NCBI GenBank assembly: GCA_022071965.1 | Contig: JAJVIQ010000017.1 | Span: forward strand, 18,158 to 82,157 | Source of the DNA: Gammaproteobacteria bacterium | Lineage (GTDB): Bacteria; Pseudomonadota; Gammaproteobacteria; JAJPIJ01 | Direction of reading: 5' to 3' | Length of the DNA: 64,000 bases | Shown here: positions 34,759 through 42,713 of the stretch, piece by piece | Numbering within the stretch: position 1 is the first letter of the stretch | Layout: each line of letters begins with the position of its first letter | Notes under the pieces: generated by a model | Seen by the model: the letters and a program-made list of their open reading frames with translations, nothing else | Database searches by the model: none | What the model was told of the DNA's origin: nothing | Translations under genes and position numbers: made by a program

Positions 34759-36363
34759 CTAGTTCGGCACGAGGCGCCAGATCTCGCCGCTGTCCGTCGC
34801 GACGTAGAGATAGCCGTCGGGCCCCTGTACCAGTGAACGCATGCGCTGCGCGGGCAGGCCGGTGGCCGTGGACTGGCTGGTCATCCTCCCCGTCGCGTCG
34901 AGCTGCAGTATGTCGAGTCGCATGTCGCCCATCACCCCGACGGCCAGCCGCCCGTCCCAGGCCTTCCACTGCGGGCCGTTGAGGAACGTGCTCGGCCCGG
35001 TGCCCTGCGAGCGCCCGCTGTTGTTCCACGAGGGCCGCATGGCGGTGGGGAATTTGGCCGTATCGGTCATCGGCGTGGGCGTGCCGTCGAGCTTGTTGGA
35101 GGTGTAGCCGCAGTAATTGTCGGCACAGGAGACGCCGGGCTCAGGCTTCGGATCCCAGCCGCCGTTGCCGCCGGCCACGAGCGGCGTCACCTCATCGCTG
35201 TGCCCGGGGCCGTGCTCGGAGGTGTAGGGCTGGCCCGTACCGGGACGGAAGCTGATGCCCTGCACGTTGCGATGCCCAAAGGTGTAGATGCGCGGGTCAC
35301 CCGGGGAATTGTTCCCGAGCGCGGCGCTGCCCGTGGGCGTCACCCGCAGCACCTTGCCGCCCATGCGCGTCAGATCCTGCGGCAGCGTGCCGTTGTGGTT
35401 GTCGCCGGTGGTCACGTAGAGCAGACCATCCGGTCCGAAGCGCAGCCGCCCGCCGCTGTGCGAGCCCGCCCCGCCCCAGGAATTGGCCACGTCCTTGAAG
35501 GCGATGTCGGTGATGATGTCGACTCGGCCGCTGGCGGTGAGCAGATCAGCGCTCAGCGTGAGCCGCACGACGCGGTTGGTGCGCGGATTCGTGCTGGCGT
35601 TGGAGGCCATGTACACGTAGACGTAGCGGTTGCCGTTGCCGAATTCCGGATCCACCGCGACGCCGTGCATGCCGCTTTGTCCCTGGCAGAACAGGTCGCC
35701 CGCGACCAGGGAGGCGCCGCTGGTGCCGAACAGGCGGGTGAGGGCGCCGTTGCGCAGGATCGACAGCCCCCGGCATTTCTCCGTGATCAGCATCGAGCCA
35801 TCGGGCAGAAAGGCGAGATCCCACGGTGAGCTCAGACCGGATCGGACCACGGTGCGGCTCAGCACCGGCGTCACCGTGCTGGGCGTGACGGTGAGCACGG
35901 CCTCGGCGCTGGCGACGTTGCCGATAGCGTTGCGGACCACCACCGAGTAGAGCGCACCGTTGTCGAGGAGCCCGGCGGCCGGTGTCGCATAGCTGGCGGA
36001 AGTCGCGTCCGCGATGCTCGCGCCGTTCCTGCGCCATTGATAGCGGAGCGGCGGCGTGCCGGCGGCGGTCACGGAGAACGTGGCGCTCTGACCGACGCTG
36101 GCCGTCACATTGACCGGTTGCGCCGTGATCCTGGGGGCCACCACGGGCGGCGGCGGCGGGCGGACCACCTGGCGGCGGACCGCCGGGAATGCGGCATCGG
36201 CGAGGTGCGTGATCGGCACACTGGATTCCCCGAATTGCACGGCCGGCGCCGGCGCGGTGCCCAGGAACGCGGTCAGGGCGATCGAGCAGGTCCTCGCCAC
36301 GGCGCGCAGCGGGTCTGTCGTGTGATGCGGGGAGCGTGGGCATGGGCTGGACGATGTGGACAC
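34759..36363 (-). CDS. Soluble PQQ-type sugar/aldose dehydrogenase-like protein with Ig-like domain
   Basis: Exported six-bladed propeller of the glucose/sorbosone dehydrogenase family. A GTG at 36363 with gaggg upstream gives 534 aa. It has an N-terminal leader (about 25-45) and a Pro-rich linker. An Ig-like domain (about 75-160) contains PVNVTASVGQSATFSVTAAG and PLRYQWRRNG. The dehydrogenase propeller runs from about 170, with GLSSPWDLAFLPDGSMLITE, MHGVAVDPEFGNG, SHSGGRLRFGPDGLLYVTTG, GHRNVQGISF and EHGPGHSDEV. The SHSGG and GHRN histidines match the family's active-site positions. Cofactor (PQQ) is inferred from the family. The downstream cytochrome c supports an electron-transfer role. 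Confidence 0.87.
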   Translation of the reverse strand: MSTSSSPCPRSPHHTTDPLRAVARTCSIALTAFLGTAPAPAVQFGESSVPITHLADAAFPAVRRQVVRPPPPPVVAPRITAQPVNVTASVGQSATFSVTAAGTPPLRYQWRRNGASIADATSASYATPAAGLLDNGALYSVVVRNAIGNVASAEAVLTVTPSTVTPVLSRTVVRSGLSSPWDLAFLPDGSMLITEKCRGLSILRNGALTRLFGTSGASLVAGDLFCQGQSGMHGVAVDPEFGNGNRYVYVYMASNASTNPRTNRVVRLTLSADLLTASGRVDIITDIAFKDVANSWGGAGSHSGGRLRFGPDGLLYVTTGDNHNGTLPQDLTRMGGKVLRVTPTGSAALGNNSPGDPRIYTFGHRNVQGISFRPGTGQPYTSEHGPGHSDEVTPLVAGGNGGWDPKPEPGVSCADNYCGYTSNKLDGTPTPMTDTAKFPTAMRPSWNNSGRSQGTGPSTFLNGPQWKAWDGRLAVGVMGDMRLDILQLDATGRMTSQSTATGLPAQRMRSLVQGPDGYLYVATDSGEIWRLVPN

Positions 36364-36623
36364 GGCGAACTCCCTCGTCTGAATTGAAGGGTCCTCGGAG
36401 AATGCACCGAAAGCGTGTCTCAACCGTTGCCCCGGGCCCGTGACCGCGCGCACAAAGCGCGACACCGGATCCCTGGCATTGCCTGGCCGCGCCTCAGCGT
36501 TGCACGCGGTTCAGCACCAGCGCGTAACCTCCACACGTACCTCCATTGCGCCGATGCACAGGCCGACCTCGTGGCTCGCCGCGCTCCCGGCGCGCACGCG
36601 CAGCCGCCGGCGGCGCCGTCTCA

Positions 36624-37427
36624 TCAATCCCCCAGGTCGAACTCGCTTGGCGGGTAGGCGCTGGCGTCTATGGTCTCACGGTAGCCGTGCCAGGTCGCGT
36701 AGCCGATGATCGGCATGGTGACCGCGAGGCCAATCATGGCGGTGGCGAAGCCGATGACGACCGCCGCGACGATCAGCAGCGCCCAGAGGATCATCGCCGG
36801 CTTGTTGCGGAGCACCGCGTTGATGCTGGTGACCACGGCGGTGATGGCGTCGACGCGCCGGTCCATCAGCATCGGCATGGAGAACGCGCTGAAGGTGAAA
36901 GTGATGAGCGCGAAGACGGTGCCGATGAGCGAGCCGATGGCGAGGAAGGGCAGCATCGTCGCGAGATCCGGCTTGCCCTCCGTGGGGAAAAAGATGTGCA
37001 CGACCGTCGCCGAACGGCCCCACAGCAGGAACACCACCAGCAGCACCAGCGCGAGCACCATGAGATTTCCGAACGACGCGCGCACCTGCAGCCAGCAGAC
37101 CTGCAGTCGCGGCGCCCGGCCCCTCTCGAGTTGCCAGCTGATGGCGTAGAAGACCACGGCCACGACCGGCGCCACGAACACGAAGCCGGAGAGCAGCGCG
37201 ATCTCCATCCAATAGCCGCCGAGCTTCGCGCCTATCGTCACGATCAGGAGGCTCAGCAGGACGATGACGGCGCCGGCGGCAAGACCGATCAGTGGGGCGC
37301 GGCGCAGGTCCGACCAGCCCTGGCGCACCCATGTGATGGGTGCCCTCGGCGCGAGCGGACGGCACGGGGCGACGAGGGGAAGCTCTCCCGGAACGATTGG
37401 CGGGGGCTGTGGGTTCGATTCGATCAT
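36624..37427 (-). CDS. DUF2189 family membrane protein
   Basis: Polytopic membrane protein of unknown function. The 267-aa sequence has a short polar N-terminus, then ITWVRQGWSDLRRAPLIGLA, which is the DUF2189 entry motif. Six membrane helices follow, including VIVLLSLLIVTIGAKLGGYW and a central LMVLALVLLVVFLLW. The end TMPIIGYATWHGYRETIDAS is the family's closing motif (GHATWHAYR-like). The length is typical (about 260 aa). It is a single gene in a leftward run. Confidence 0.9.
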   Translation of the reverse strand: MIESNPQPPPIVPGELPLVAPCRPLAPRAPITWVRQGWSDLRRAPLIGLAAGAVIVLLSLLIVTIGAKLGGYWMEIALLSGFVFVAPVVAVVFYAISWQLERGRAPRLQVCWLQVRASFGNLMVLALVLLVVFLLWGRSATVVHIFFPTEGKPDLATMLPFLAIGSLIGTVFALITFTFSAFSMPMLMDRRVDAITAVVTSINAVLRNKPAMILWALLIVAAVVIGFATAMIGLAVTMPIIGYATWHGYRETIDASAYPPSEFDLGD

Positions 37428-37479
37428 CTGCGCTCAATTTCAGGTCAACTGATGGGCAGCTTCAAGACCGACGCGGGTT

Positions 37480-38970
37480 TCACGCATCCGCGGCGGGCTC
37501 GGCGATCACGCGATTCCGGCCCGCGCCCTTGGCGGCGTAGAGTGCCTCGTCGGCGCGACGCAGCACGTCCTCGGGCCGGCTGTCGTCGCCGCGCAGCATC
37601 GCCACGCCGAAGCTCGCCGTCACCCCCAGGGATTGATTGTCGATGCGGATCTCGGCCGACTGCAGCGCCAGGCGCATGCGCTCGGCCAGCTCCAGCGCGC
37701 TCGCCCTGTCGGTCTCCGGCGCGATGAGCACGAACTCCTCGCCGCCGTAGCGCGCGATGGTGTCGGTGCTGCGCGTCGTCTGTGCCGTGACCCCGGCCAC
37801 CTGCTTCAGCACCACGTCACCGGCGGCGTGACCGTAACGGTCGTTCACCGCCTTGAAGTGATCGACGTCGAACATGATGACCGCCAGATCGCGACGGTGT
37901 CGCTGGGCGCGTTCGATCTCCCGTCTGCAGAGACCGGACAAAGCGCGGCGATTGAGCAGCCCCGTCAGCGCGTCGGTCACCGCCAGCTTCTCGAGCTGCG
38001 CATTGGCGGCCTGCAACTGCGCGGTGCGCTCCTGCACGCGCATCTCCAGCTCGCGCCGATTCGCGCGCAGTTGCGACAGCAGCGCCGCCAGGCCGAGAGA
38101 AACGATGCCCATGCTGAACAGAACCTCCTGAACCCAAACCGCGGTGTCGTGAACGGGGAGATCGCCGAAGGGCTGCTGGCCGTTCCGGGTGACGAACAGG
38201 ACGAGAAACGCGATGCCGGCCATCACCAGCGTCGTCGTGCGCATGCTGAAGCGCGCCGCCGCGTACACGGCCAGCGGTAGGAGCAGGACGGGGCGGACGC
38301 TGACGCCGTGGAACATGCCGCGCTCGGAGAAGAGGAACGCCGCCAGCACGGCCAGCGCGCCGACTACCGCGATGCCGTCGTACCATTTCAGCGCCGCGCG
38401 CTCCTCGGTCGCACGCAGCGCCGGCGGCCAGATGCTGAGGAGCAGCGGCGTGAGGATCAGGAGCCCCAGACCGTCGCTGAACCACCAGAGGCGCAGGAAC
38501 TCGAGGAAGGCGGTCTCGCCACCGCGCGAGTAGTGGTGCAGCGTCGCCGCCGCGCATGCCGACACGAATGCACCGATGACGGGGCCCGCCACGATGAACC
38601 TCCAGAGATCGCCCGGAGCGGTGAACCGGCTATCGAAGCGCCAGCGCCTGAGCAGCAGACAGGCGAGGGTGATCTCGAGGAGGTTGATGGCGGCGAACAG
38701 GACGGATTCGCCGAGCGGGAAGGTCTGGTAATCGGCGGCGATCTCGGCCAAGGTGACCATCGCCGCGAACGCGGCGTAGCGGCGGCCGTGGAAATGAAAG
38801 AGAGCGGCGAGCAGCAGGCTGTTCGGCACCCAGAGGATGACCAGCACCTCCGGTGTCGTAACCGCGAAAGCGAGGCTGAGCTTCGCCCCGAGGTAATAAA
38901 GGACAGGGACCAGTACCAGTTGTATGAGTGTTGTCGGTACCTGCGCGGTCATCGCTGCCGGGGCCTTCAT
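37480..38970 (-). CDS. MASE1-GGDEF diguanylate cyclase
   Basis: Membrane-bound enzyme predicted to make cyclic di-GMP. The N-terminal ~300 residues form a MASE1 sensor with about eight helices (LIQLVLVPVLYYLGAKLSLA, RLWWFSDGLGLLILTPLLLS). A short coiled coil (QLRANRRELEMRVQERTAQL) leads to the GGDEF domain (about 335-495). The active site reads RYGGEEF near 405-411, and an RxxD inhibitory site (RSTD) lies exactly five residues before it, so product inhibition is expected. The ATG at 38970 (496 aa) is used; a GTG at 38976 is also possible. It borders the integron remnant. Confidence 0.93.
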   Translation of the reverse strand: MKAPAAMTAQVPTTLIQLVLVPVLYYLGAKLSLAFAVTTPEVLVILWVPNSLLLAALFHFHGRRYAAFAAMVTLAEIAADYQTFPLGESVLFAAINLLEITLACLLLRRWRFDSRFTAPGDLWRFIVAGPVIGAFVSACAAATLHHYSRGGETAFLEFLRLWWFSDGLGLLILTPLLLSIWPPALRATEERAALKWYDGIAVVGALAVLAAFLFSERGMFHGVSVRPVLLLPLAVYAAARFSMRTTTLVMAGIAFLVLFVTRNGQQPFGDLPVHDTAVWVQEVLFSMGIVSLGLAALLSQLRANRRELEMRVQERTAQLQAANAQLEKLAVTDALTGLLNRRALSGLCRREIERAQRHRRDLAVIMFDVDHFKAVNDRYGHAAGDVVLKQVAGVTAQTTRSTDTIARYGGEEFVLIAPETDRASALELAERMRLALQSAEIRIDNQSLGVTASFGVAMLRGDDSRPEDVLRRADEALYAAKGAGRNRVIAEPAADA

Positions 38971-39080
38971 CAGCACTGCGTCGCCCGGTGGCCATCATAA
39001 CGCATCGCGTCCGGCCTAAGGACGCGGGCGCGCGAGGCGACGGCGGGTGCGCAACGAGGCGCTCGGGGAAAGGACATCGG

Positions 39081-39899
39081 CTACAGCCGGCAGCCGGCGA
39101 GCGCTTCGGGGCAGTGCCTCACGAGGCCAGACTGGCGGGCAACGCGCAACGTGTGTGGCGCGGCGTCGTACCGGGCACATTTCTCTGCGATTCCGAGTCT
39201 GTCGAGCGGACTGATAGTCGTGCCGGACATCACCTTCAGCACGTGGGTGTGGATCATCGTCGTGCTGACGTCGCTGTGGCCGAGCAGCTCCCACAGCGTG
39301 CGGCCGTAGTTCAGCTGCTCGCGAAGTGCGTCTATCATCGATAGCGGCATCATGACGACCCGGTCCCTGGCGCCCCTGCCCTCCCGAACGACGATCACGC
39401 GACGGCCGAAATCCAGGTCCATGATCCGCAGGCGCAGACCCTCCGTCGATCACATCCCCGTACCGTACAGCAGTCGCGCAAGCAGCGCCGTGGGTTGGGG
39501 CACGGCTTCGAGAAGCGCCTGGACCTCCTGTGTCGTGAGTACGGTGGGGATCCGGCGCCTGGCTTGAGGGCGCCCGATATCCTGCATCCATGGCATTTCG
39601 ATGCCGAGCACTTCCCTGTAAAGGAAAAGTATCGCGCCAAGTGTCTGATGATGCGTTGAAACCGACACTTTGCGTTCGTTGGCGAGATGACTCAGGAAGG
39701 CCTCGACCTCCATACCCCCCATCTCACGCGGGTGTCGAATCCCGTGCCAGCGGATGATGAAGCGCGCCCGGTAGACGTACGCTTTTTCGGTTCTTATGCT
39801 GTAATGCAAATACCGTATCCGTTCGCGCAGCTGGTCCAGCAGGCGGACCGACTGAAAGGGAGGGCTGTCCGGTTTATGGTTTCTTTCATTACTGTACAT
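39081..39899 (-). pseudogene. Integron integrase pseudogene (intI-like)
   Basis: Tyrosine recombinase of the integron type, inactivated three ways. The N-terminal part reads [20 protein letters not shown] and continues through [12 protein letters not shown] to LLYGTGM, as in IntI. The next codon is TGA (39450-39452) where integrases have Arg, a change explained by CGA to TGA; the frame then continues with EGLRLRIMDLDFGRR. After ALREQL (about 39310) roughly 100 residues are missing, including the HxxR box, and the frame resumes at RTLWELLGHSDVSTTM. The nucleophile motif is IHTHV instead of IYTHV (His codon at 39249-39251). The remainder ends in about 30 extra residues after SPLDRLG. Confidence 0.9.
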
Positions 39900-40021
39900 G
39901 CATACAGCCTAGTGCAGGATTTGCCAATGGACAAGGCAGCCTGGCGCCAAGTCCGGCAGCTATTTTATCCGTCACGCGCCATTTTATTCCCTATTTCGAT
40001 GTCCTCTAAATCACGTTAGAC
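39900..40021 (+). other. attI-like region with GTTAGAC core
   Basis: This AT-rich stretch lies between the integrase start and the first cassette gene, where attI belongs. The core GTTAGAC at 40015-40021 fits the GTTRRRY consensus, and the first cassette gene starts six bases later. Left-side attI binding sites were not identified by eye. Confidence 0.65.
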
Positions 40022-40026
40022 CTCAA

Positions 40027-40326
40027 GTGAGCGCTGTGCCATACGGCTCTAAGATCGTTCTCCATTGCCCATCGGGTGTTCGGAAAGGATTGCCTAGCCT
40101 TGTCGAGGCCTTCATCGCGGACGGTGTCAGGTACGTAGGTGTCGTTGGCCCGGAGGCTTCACTCACTGAGGATCTAATCGACGAATACGTAGTCGGAGAC
40201 GGTAGCGATGACTCGCGGTACATTCTCACCGCCAACCACCAAGGCAAGTCGCTTGAAGAAGCTCTGGAGTTCGCACGCAGCCTGACGGGCGGGTACGAAG
40301 GAGGGGTGCAACTTGTTGAGGTCTAA
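40027..40326 (+). CDS. Integron cassette protein, conserved hypothetical
   Basis: The 99-aa protein begins with a GTG at 40027, only a few bases after the predicted recombination point, as is usual for cassette genes. The sequence SKIVLHCPSGVRKGLPSLVE, then GVRYVGVVGPEASLTEDLID and EYVVGDGSDDSRYILTANHQ, matches a small alpha/beta family often found in integron cassettes (I recall it as DUF7684-like, not verified). No catalytic motif is apparent. The base composition is more even than in core genes. It overlaps the next frame by 14 bases. Confidence 0.78.
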   Translation: MSAVPYGSKIVLHCPSGVRKGLPSLVEAFIADGVRYVGVVGPEASLTEDLIDEYVVGDGSDDSRYILTANHQGKSLEEALEFARSLTGGYEGGVQLVEV

Positions 40327-40498
40327 CACCTCGCTGGTTCAGGAAGCTCAAGGCGCTGAGGCCTTCACCCTTGATGAGTGCATCTTCAAGCCGTTATTGG
40401 ACGGTCCTTTTGCTGGCGAAGACGGTCGCGACGTCGCACGGGACGCGATCTCGTGGTGGGAGGGCCAGTTGTCGGAGATCACGAGCACAAGAACATGA
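40313..40498 (+). CDS. Second small gene in cassette 1
   Basis: A 61-aa frame starts at TTG 40313 with a good Shine-Dalgarno (aaggagggg, about seven bases upstream) inside the end of the first cassette gene. The sequence EAFTLDECIFKPLLDGPFAG and DVARDAISWWEGQLSEITS is acidic and looks folded rather than random. I do not recognise it. It ends just before the attC site, so the first cassette would carry two overlapping genes. The coding call rests on RBS, overlap and position only. Confidence 0.5.
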   Translation: MLRSNTSLVQEAQGAEAFTLDECIFKPLLDGPFAGEDGRDVARDAISWWEGQLSEITSTRT

Positions 40499-40510
40499 CG
40501 CTGGCACGGC

Positions 40511-40560
40511 GCATAACAACCGGTTGCAGCGGACGGAGCAGTTGAACCGGAGCGTTAGGC
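40511..40560 (+). other. attC site 1 (intact core)
   Basis: GCATAAC (40511-40517) and GTTAGGC (40554-40560) form the outer R boxes with one mismatch. CCGGTT (40520-40525) pairs perfectly with AACCGG (40545-40550) as the inner arm. At about 50 bp it is at the short end for attC. It closes the first cassette. Confidence 0.8.
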
Positions 40561-40591
40561 GTCGCGAATTCAACCCACCGTCTCCGCTACT

Positions 40592-40984
40592 ATGAAACGT
40601 ACGCTCATCAGTTCAGGTTCGTCTTTCGAGCAAGAGATCGGCTACTCCAGAGCCGTAGTTCAAGGCGACTGGGTTTTCGTTTCGGGCACAACGGGCTTCG
40701 ACTACTCGACGATGACTATCGCTGATGGAGTCCTGGCGCAGACAGAGCAATGCTTGAAGAACATCGAAGCCGCGTTGCTCCAGGCCGGTTCCAGCCTCAA
40801 AGATGTGGTTCGCGTGACCTACGTGCTCGCGGATGGGAAGGAATTCCCGGAGTGCTGGCCCGTGCTGCGCAAGTACTTCGGCGAGGTACGCCCCGCGGCG
40901 ATGATGATCTCGGCAAGCCTCATGGACCCACGGATGCGCATCGAAATCGAGGCCACGGCGCTCAAGCAAGGAGAGCAGCTGTAG
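40592..40984 (+). CDS. RidA/YjgF family protein in cassette 2
   Basis: Enamine/imine deaminase-type protein. The 130-aa sequence shows the RidA fold pattern: YSRAVVQGDWVFVSGTTGFD near the start, QTEQCLKNIEAALLQAGSSL in the middle and the conserved Arg in RMRIEIEATAL, which binds the substrate carboxylate in RidA. Proteins of this subgroup often act on reactive metabolic intermediates, though specificity is not readable. The gene begins 31 bp after attC 1 and ends 13 bp before attC 2, so it is a single-gene cassette. Confidence 0.88.
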   Translation: MKRTLISSGSSFEQEIGYSRAVVQGDWVFVSGTTGFDYSTMTIADGVLAQTEQCLKNIEAALLQAGSSLKDVVRVTYVLADGKEFPECWPVLRKYFGEVRPAAMMISASLMDPRMRIEIEATALKQGEQL

Positions 40985-40997
40985 TGGAAATAGTGAC

Positions 40998-41075
40998 GCC
41001 TAACCCGTCGTTGCACCCGACGTCCGCCAGCCGGCTTCGCCGTCTGTCGCCCTCGGGTGCACTCCAACGCTGAAG
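40998..41075 (+). other. attC site 2 (decayed core)
   Basis: GCCTAAC (40998-41004) opens the site, and a 9-bp perfect arm TGCACCCGA (41012-41020) pairs with TCGGGTGCA (41053-41061). The pattern resembles Xanthomonas-type attC sites. The closing core should be GTTAGGC but reads GCTGAAG (about 41069-41075), so recombination here is unlikely. Confidence 0.75.
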
Positions 41076-41385
41076 GATCCCCGAAGACCGCCGTATCGAT
41101 TCCGGACCGGGTTGTTCAGGCTGCCGAGAAACTCGCGGCCCGGCTGGGAGTCTCGCGCAGCGAACTGTACGCCCGAGGCTGCTGCCGATGGAGTTCGAAT
41201 TCAAAGAAAGGGATCATTTTGAGTGCATGGCACGCGACGCCGGATTCCATATCCTCGACCTGTATGGTAATTATGATCGCTCCGCGTTCGATGCGGGCCG
41301 CGGTCCGGTGATGATCTGGGTGCTGCAGAAGGCGGATGCCCGACACCCGGCCGCCGCGGGCGCACCACCGGCGCCGCACCGCTGA
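41060..41385 (+). pseudogene. Fused remnants of a ribbon-helix-helix protein and a methyltransferase
   Basis: Two unrelated gene scraps abut. From about 41087 one frame reads KTAVSIPDRVVQAAEKLAAR and LGVSRSELYARG, the DNA-binding half of a MazE/CopG-type ribbon-helix-helix antitoxin; it lacks a start and its C-terminus. At about 41180 the sequence changes to a different frame with DHFECMARDAGFHILDLYGN and YDRSAFDAGRGPVMIWVLQK, the last ~50 residues typical of class I SAM-dependent methyltransferases. The methyltransferase body and the rest of the antitoxin are absent. This looks like a deletion junction at the end of the cassette array. Confidence 0.78.
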
Positions 41386-41429
41386 GCTGGGCGTGGGCGC
41401 TCGATGAATCCTACCCGACAAGGGAGATC

Positions 41430-41984
41430 ATGATGAGCAGTTACCGTATCGCGGTCGTGGTCGGCAGTCTTCGCAAGGATTCGTTCAATCGCAAGCTCGC
41501 TACCGGCATTGAGAAACTGGCGCCTCCCGGGTTCTCGTTCGGACAGGTTCGGATCGACGACCTGCCTCTCTACAACCAGGACGATGACGCGCACCAGGCG
41601 GATTCCGTCAAACGAATGAAGGCGGAAATCGCGGCTGCGCAGGGCCTTCTGTTCGTCACGCCGGAATACAACCGCTCGATGCCGGGCGTGCTCAAGAACG
41701 CGATAGATCACGCCTCGCGCCCCTATGACCAGAACGCCTGGGCGGGCAAGCCCGCCGGGGTGCTGGGGGTCTCGATCGGCGTTATCGGTACAGCCATGGC
41801 GCAACAGCATTTGCGCAATGTTCTCGCTTATCTGGATGTGCCCACGCTTGGCCAACCTGAGGCCTTCATTCAGGCAAAGGATGGGTTGTTCGATGAAAAT
41901 GGACATATTGGAACAGCCAGCAGGCCATTCCTTCAGAATTGGATGGACCAGTATGTTGCCTGGGTGGCGAAGCACGCCGGCTGA
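41430..41984 (+). CDS. NADPH-dependent FMN reductase family protein
   Basis: Flavodoxin-fold flavin reductase. The 184-aa protein has the FMN phosphate loop near the start (VVGSLRKDSFNRKLATGIE), PLYNQDDD and LLFVTPEYNRSMPGVLKNAI, the diagnostic EYN motif for this family. GKPAGVLGVSIGVIGTAMAQ is the following core strand. A Shine-Dalgarno (agggag) precedes the ATG at 41430; the next ATG at 41433 is equally possible. The family includes chromate and azo/quinone reductases; the exact substrate is not readable. It is a lone gene in the accessory region. Confidence 0.92.
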   Translation: MMSSYRIAVVVGSLRKDSFNRKLATGIEKLAPPGFSFGQVRIDDLPLYNQDDDAHQADSVKRMKAEIAAAQGLLFVTPEYNRSMPGVLKNAIDHASRPYDQNAWAGKPAGVLGVSIGVIGTAMAQQHLRNVLAYLDVPTLGQPEAFIQAKDGLFDENGHIGTASRPFLQNWMDQYVAWVAKHAG

Positions 41985-42098
41985 TGCCTGTTTGCGCTTC
42001 CATGGACGCGGACGTCATCGCCCCGGCGGATCGGATTCGACAAGTCATTCGAGCGGACGGTGCGGTGCGCCGCCGCCTGGCTCCGGTGTCAGGCAACC

Positions 42099-42635
42099 AT
42101 GTCGACCAGGCTGCTTGAAAGATTGATGTTCGCGCAAGGCGGGCTGTGTTTCTTCTGCCGGGCGCCGCTGTCCCCGGGCGAGGCGAGCGTCGAGCATCTC
42201 GTCGCAACTGCCAATGGCGGCAACAACCACGACGACAACTGTGTCGTCTGCTGCAAGACCCTGAACGCACTGCTCGGAAGCATGTCGCTGAAGGAGAAGA
42301 TCCGGGTCATCCTGAATCAGCGAGGCGAGTTCGAATGCCCGAATCGGAAGGGACCGCACAAGTCAATCACGGCCCCGGCCGCGAGTCGCGCCGCGGTATC
42401 GCACGCGTCGAAGTCCGTGACCGAGAAACTCGCCCTGATCGTTGCCGATCTGAAAAAGCGGGGCACGGCCCGACCTCGCACCGTGAAGACGCTGAACAGC
42501 ACGATCAGCGCGCTCTTCCAGAAGCAGCTGCCGGAAGCGGAGATCTCATCGCTGATCGAGAAGCTATGCGCCCGGGGCGTCGTGACGATCAACGGCACCA
42601 AGGTGTCCTATGAGCTGCCGCCGAGGAATGCCTGA
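42099..42635 (+). CDS. HNH nuclease-like protein with C-terminal helical domain
   Basis: The 178-aa protein starts MSTRLLERLMFAQGGLCFFC and contains an HNH/McrA-type zinc fold: CFFC, then SVEHLVATANGGNNHDDNCV with the E-H pair and Asn, then CCKTLN. The C-terminal half (about 95-178) is Lys/Arg-rich and ends in a winged-helix-like segment (ALFQKQLPEAEISSLIEKLC, GVVTINGTKVSYELP), so it could bind DNA. Many such small HNH proteins are of unknown role, some from mobile elements or defence loci. The longer upstream frame (ATG 42060) lacks similarity; the 42099 ATG is used. Confidence 0.8.
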   Translation: MSTRLLERLMFAQGGLCFFCRAPLSPGEASVEHLVATANGGNNHDDNCVVCCKTLNALLGSMSLKEKIRVILNQRGEFECPNRKGPHKSITAPAASRAAVSHASKSVTEKLALIVADLKKRGTARPRTVKTLNSTISALFQKQLPEAEISSLIEKLCARGVVTINGTKVSYELPPRNA

Positions 42636-42713
42636 GACGCGCTTCGACGCGATCCGCACCGGCAGGCTTCGCCCGTGTAGACCGCGCGGTCAATTGCAAC
42701 GTCAGGGGGCTTG

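Larger units (their letters stand above)
39081..41075. mobile_element. Remnant chromosomal integron (dead integrase, attI-like site, two cassettes)
   Basis: The element has the full integron architecture: an intI-type gene on the minus strand, a GTTAGAC recombination core just behind its start, and cassettes on the plus strand, each followed by an attC-like inverted repeat. The integrase is a pseudogene and the last attC has lost its core, so the array is frozen. Codon use and base composition of the cassettes are AT-richer than the flanks (many attc/gaag runs between 39780 and 40600), which fits foreign origin. Confidence 0.88.

Noticed and set aside
38970..39080. Direct repeat of the tRNA-Gln 3' end at the far side of the accessory block
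   Set aside because: No matching stretch was found by eye, so no attachment site is annotated.
39450..39452. Integrase break considered as a frameshift
   Set aside because: The frame before and after the TGA is the same, and homologous sequence continues directly, so it is a nonsense change.
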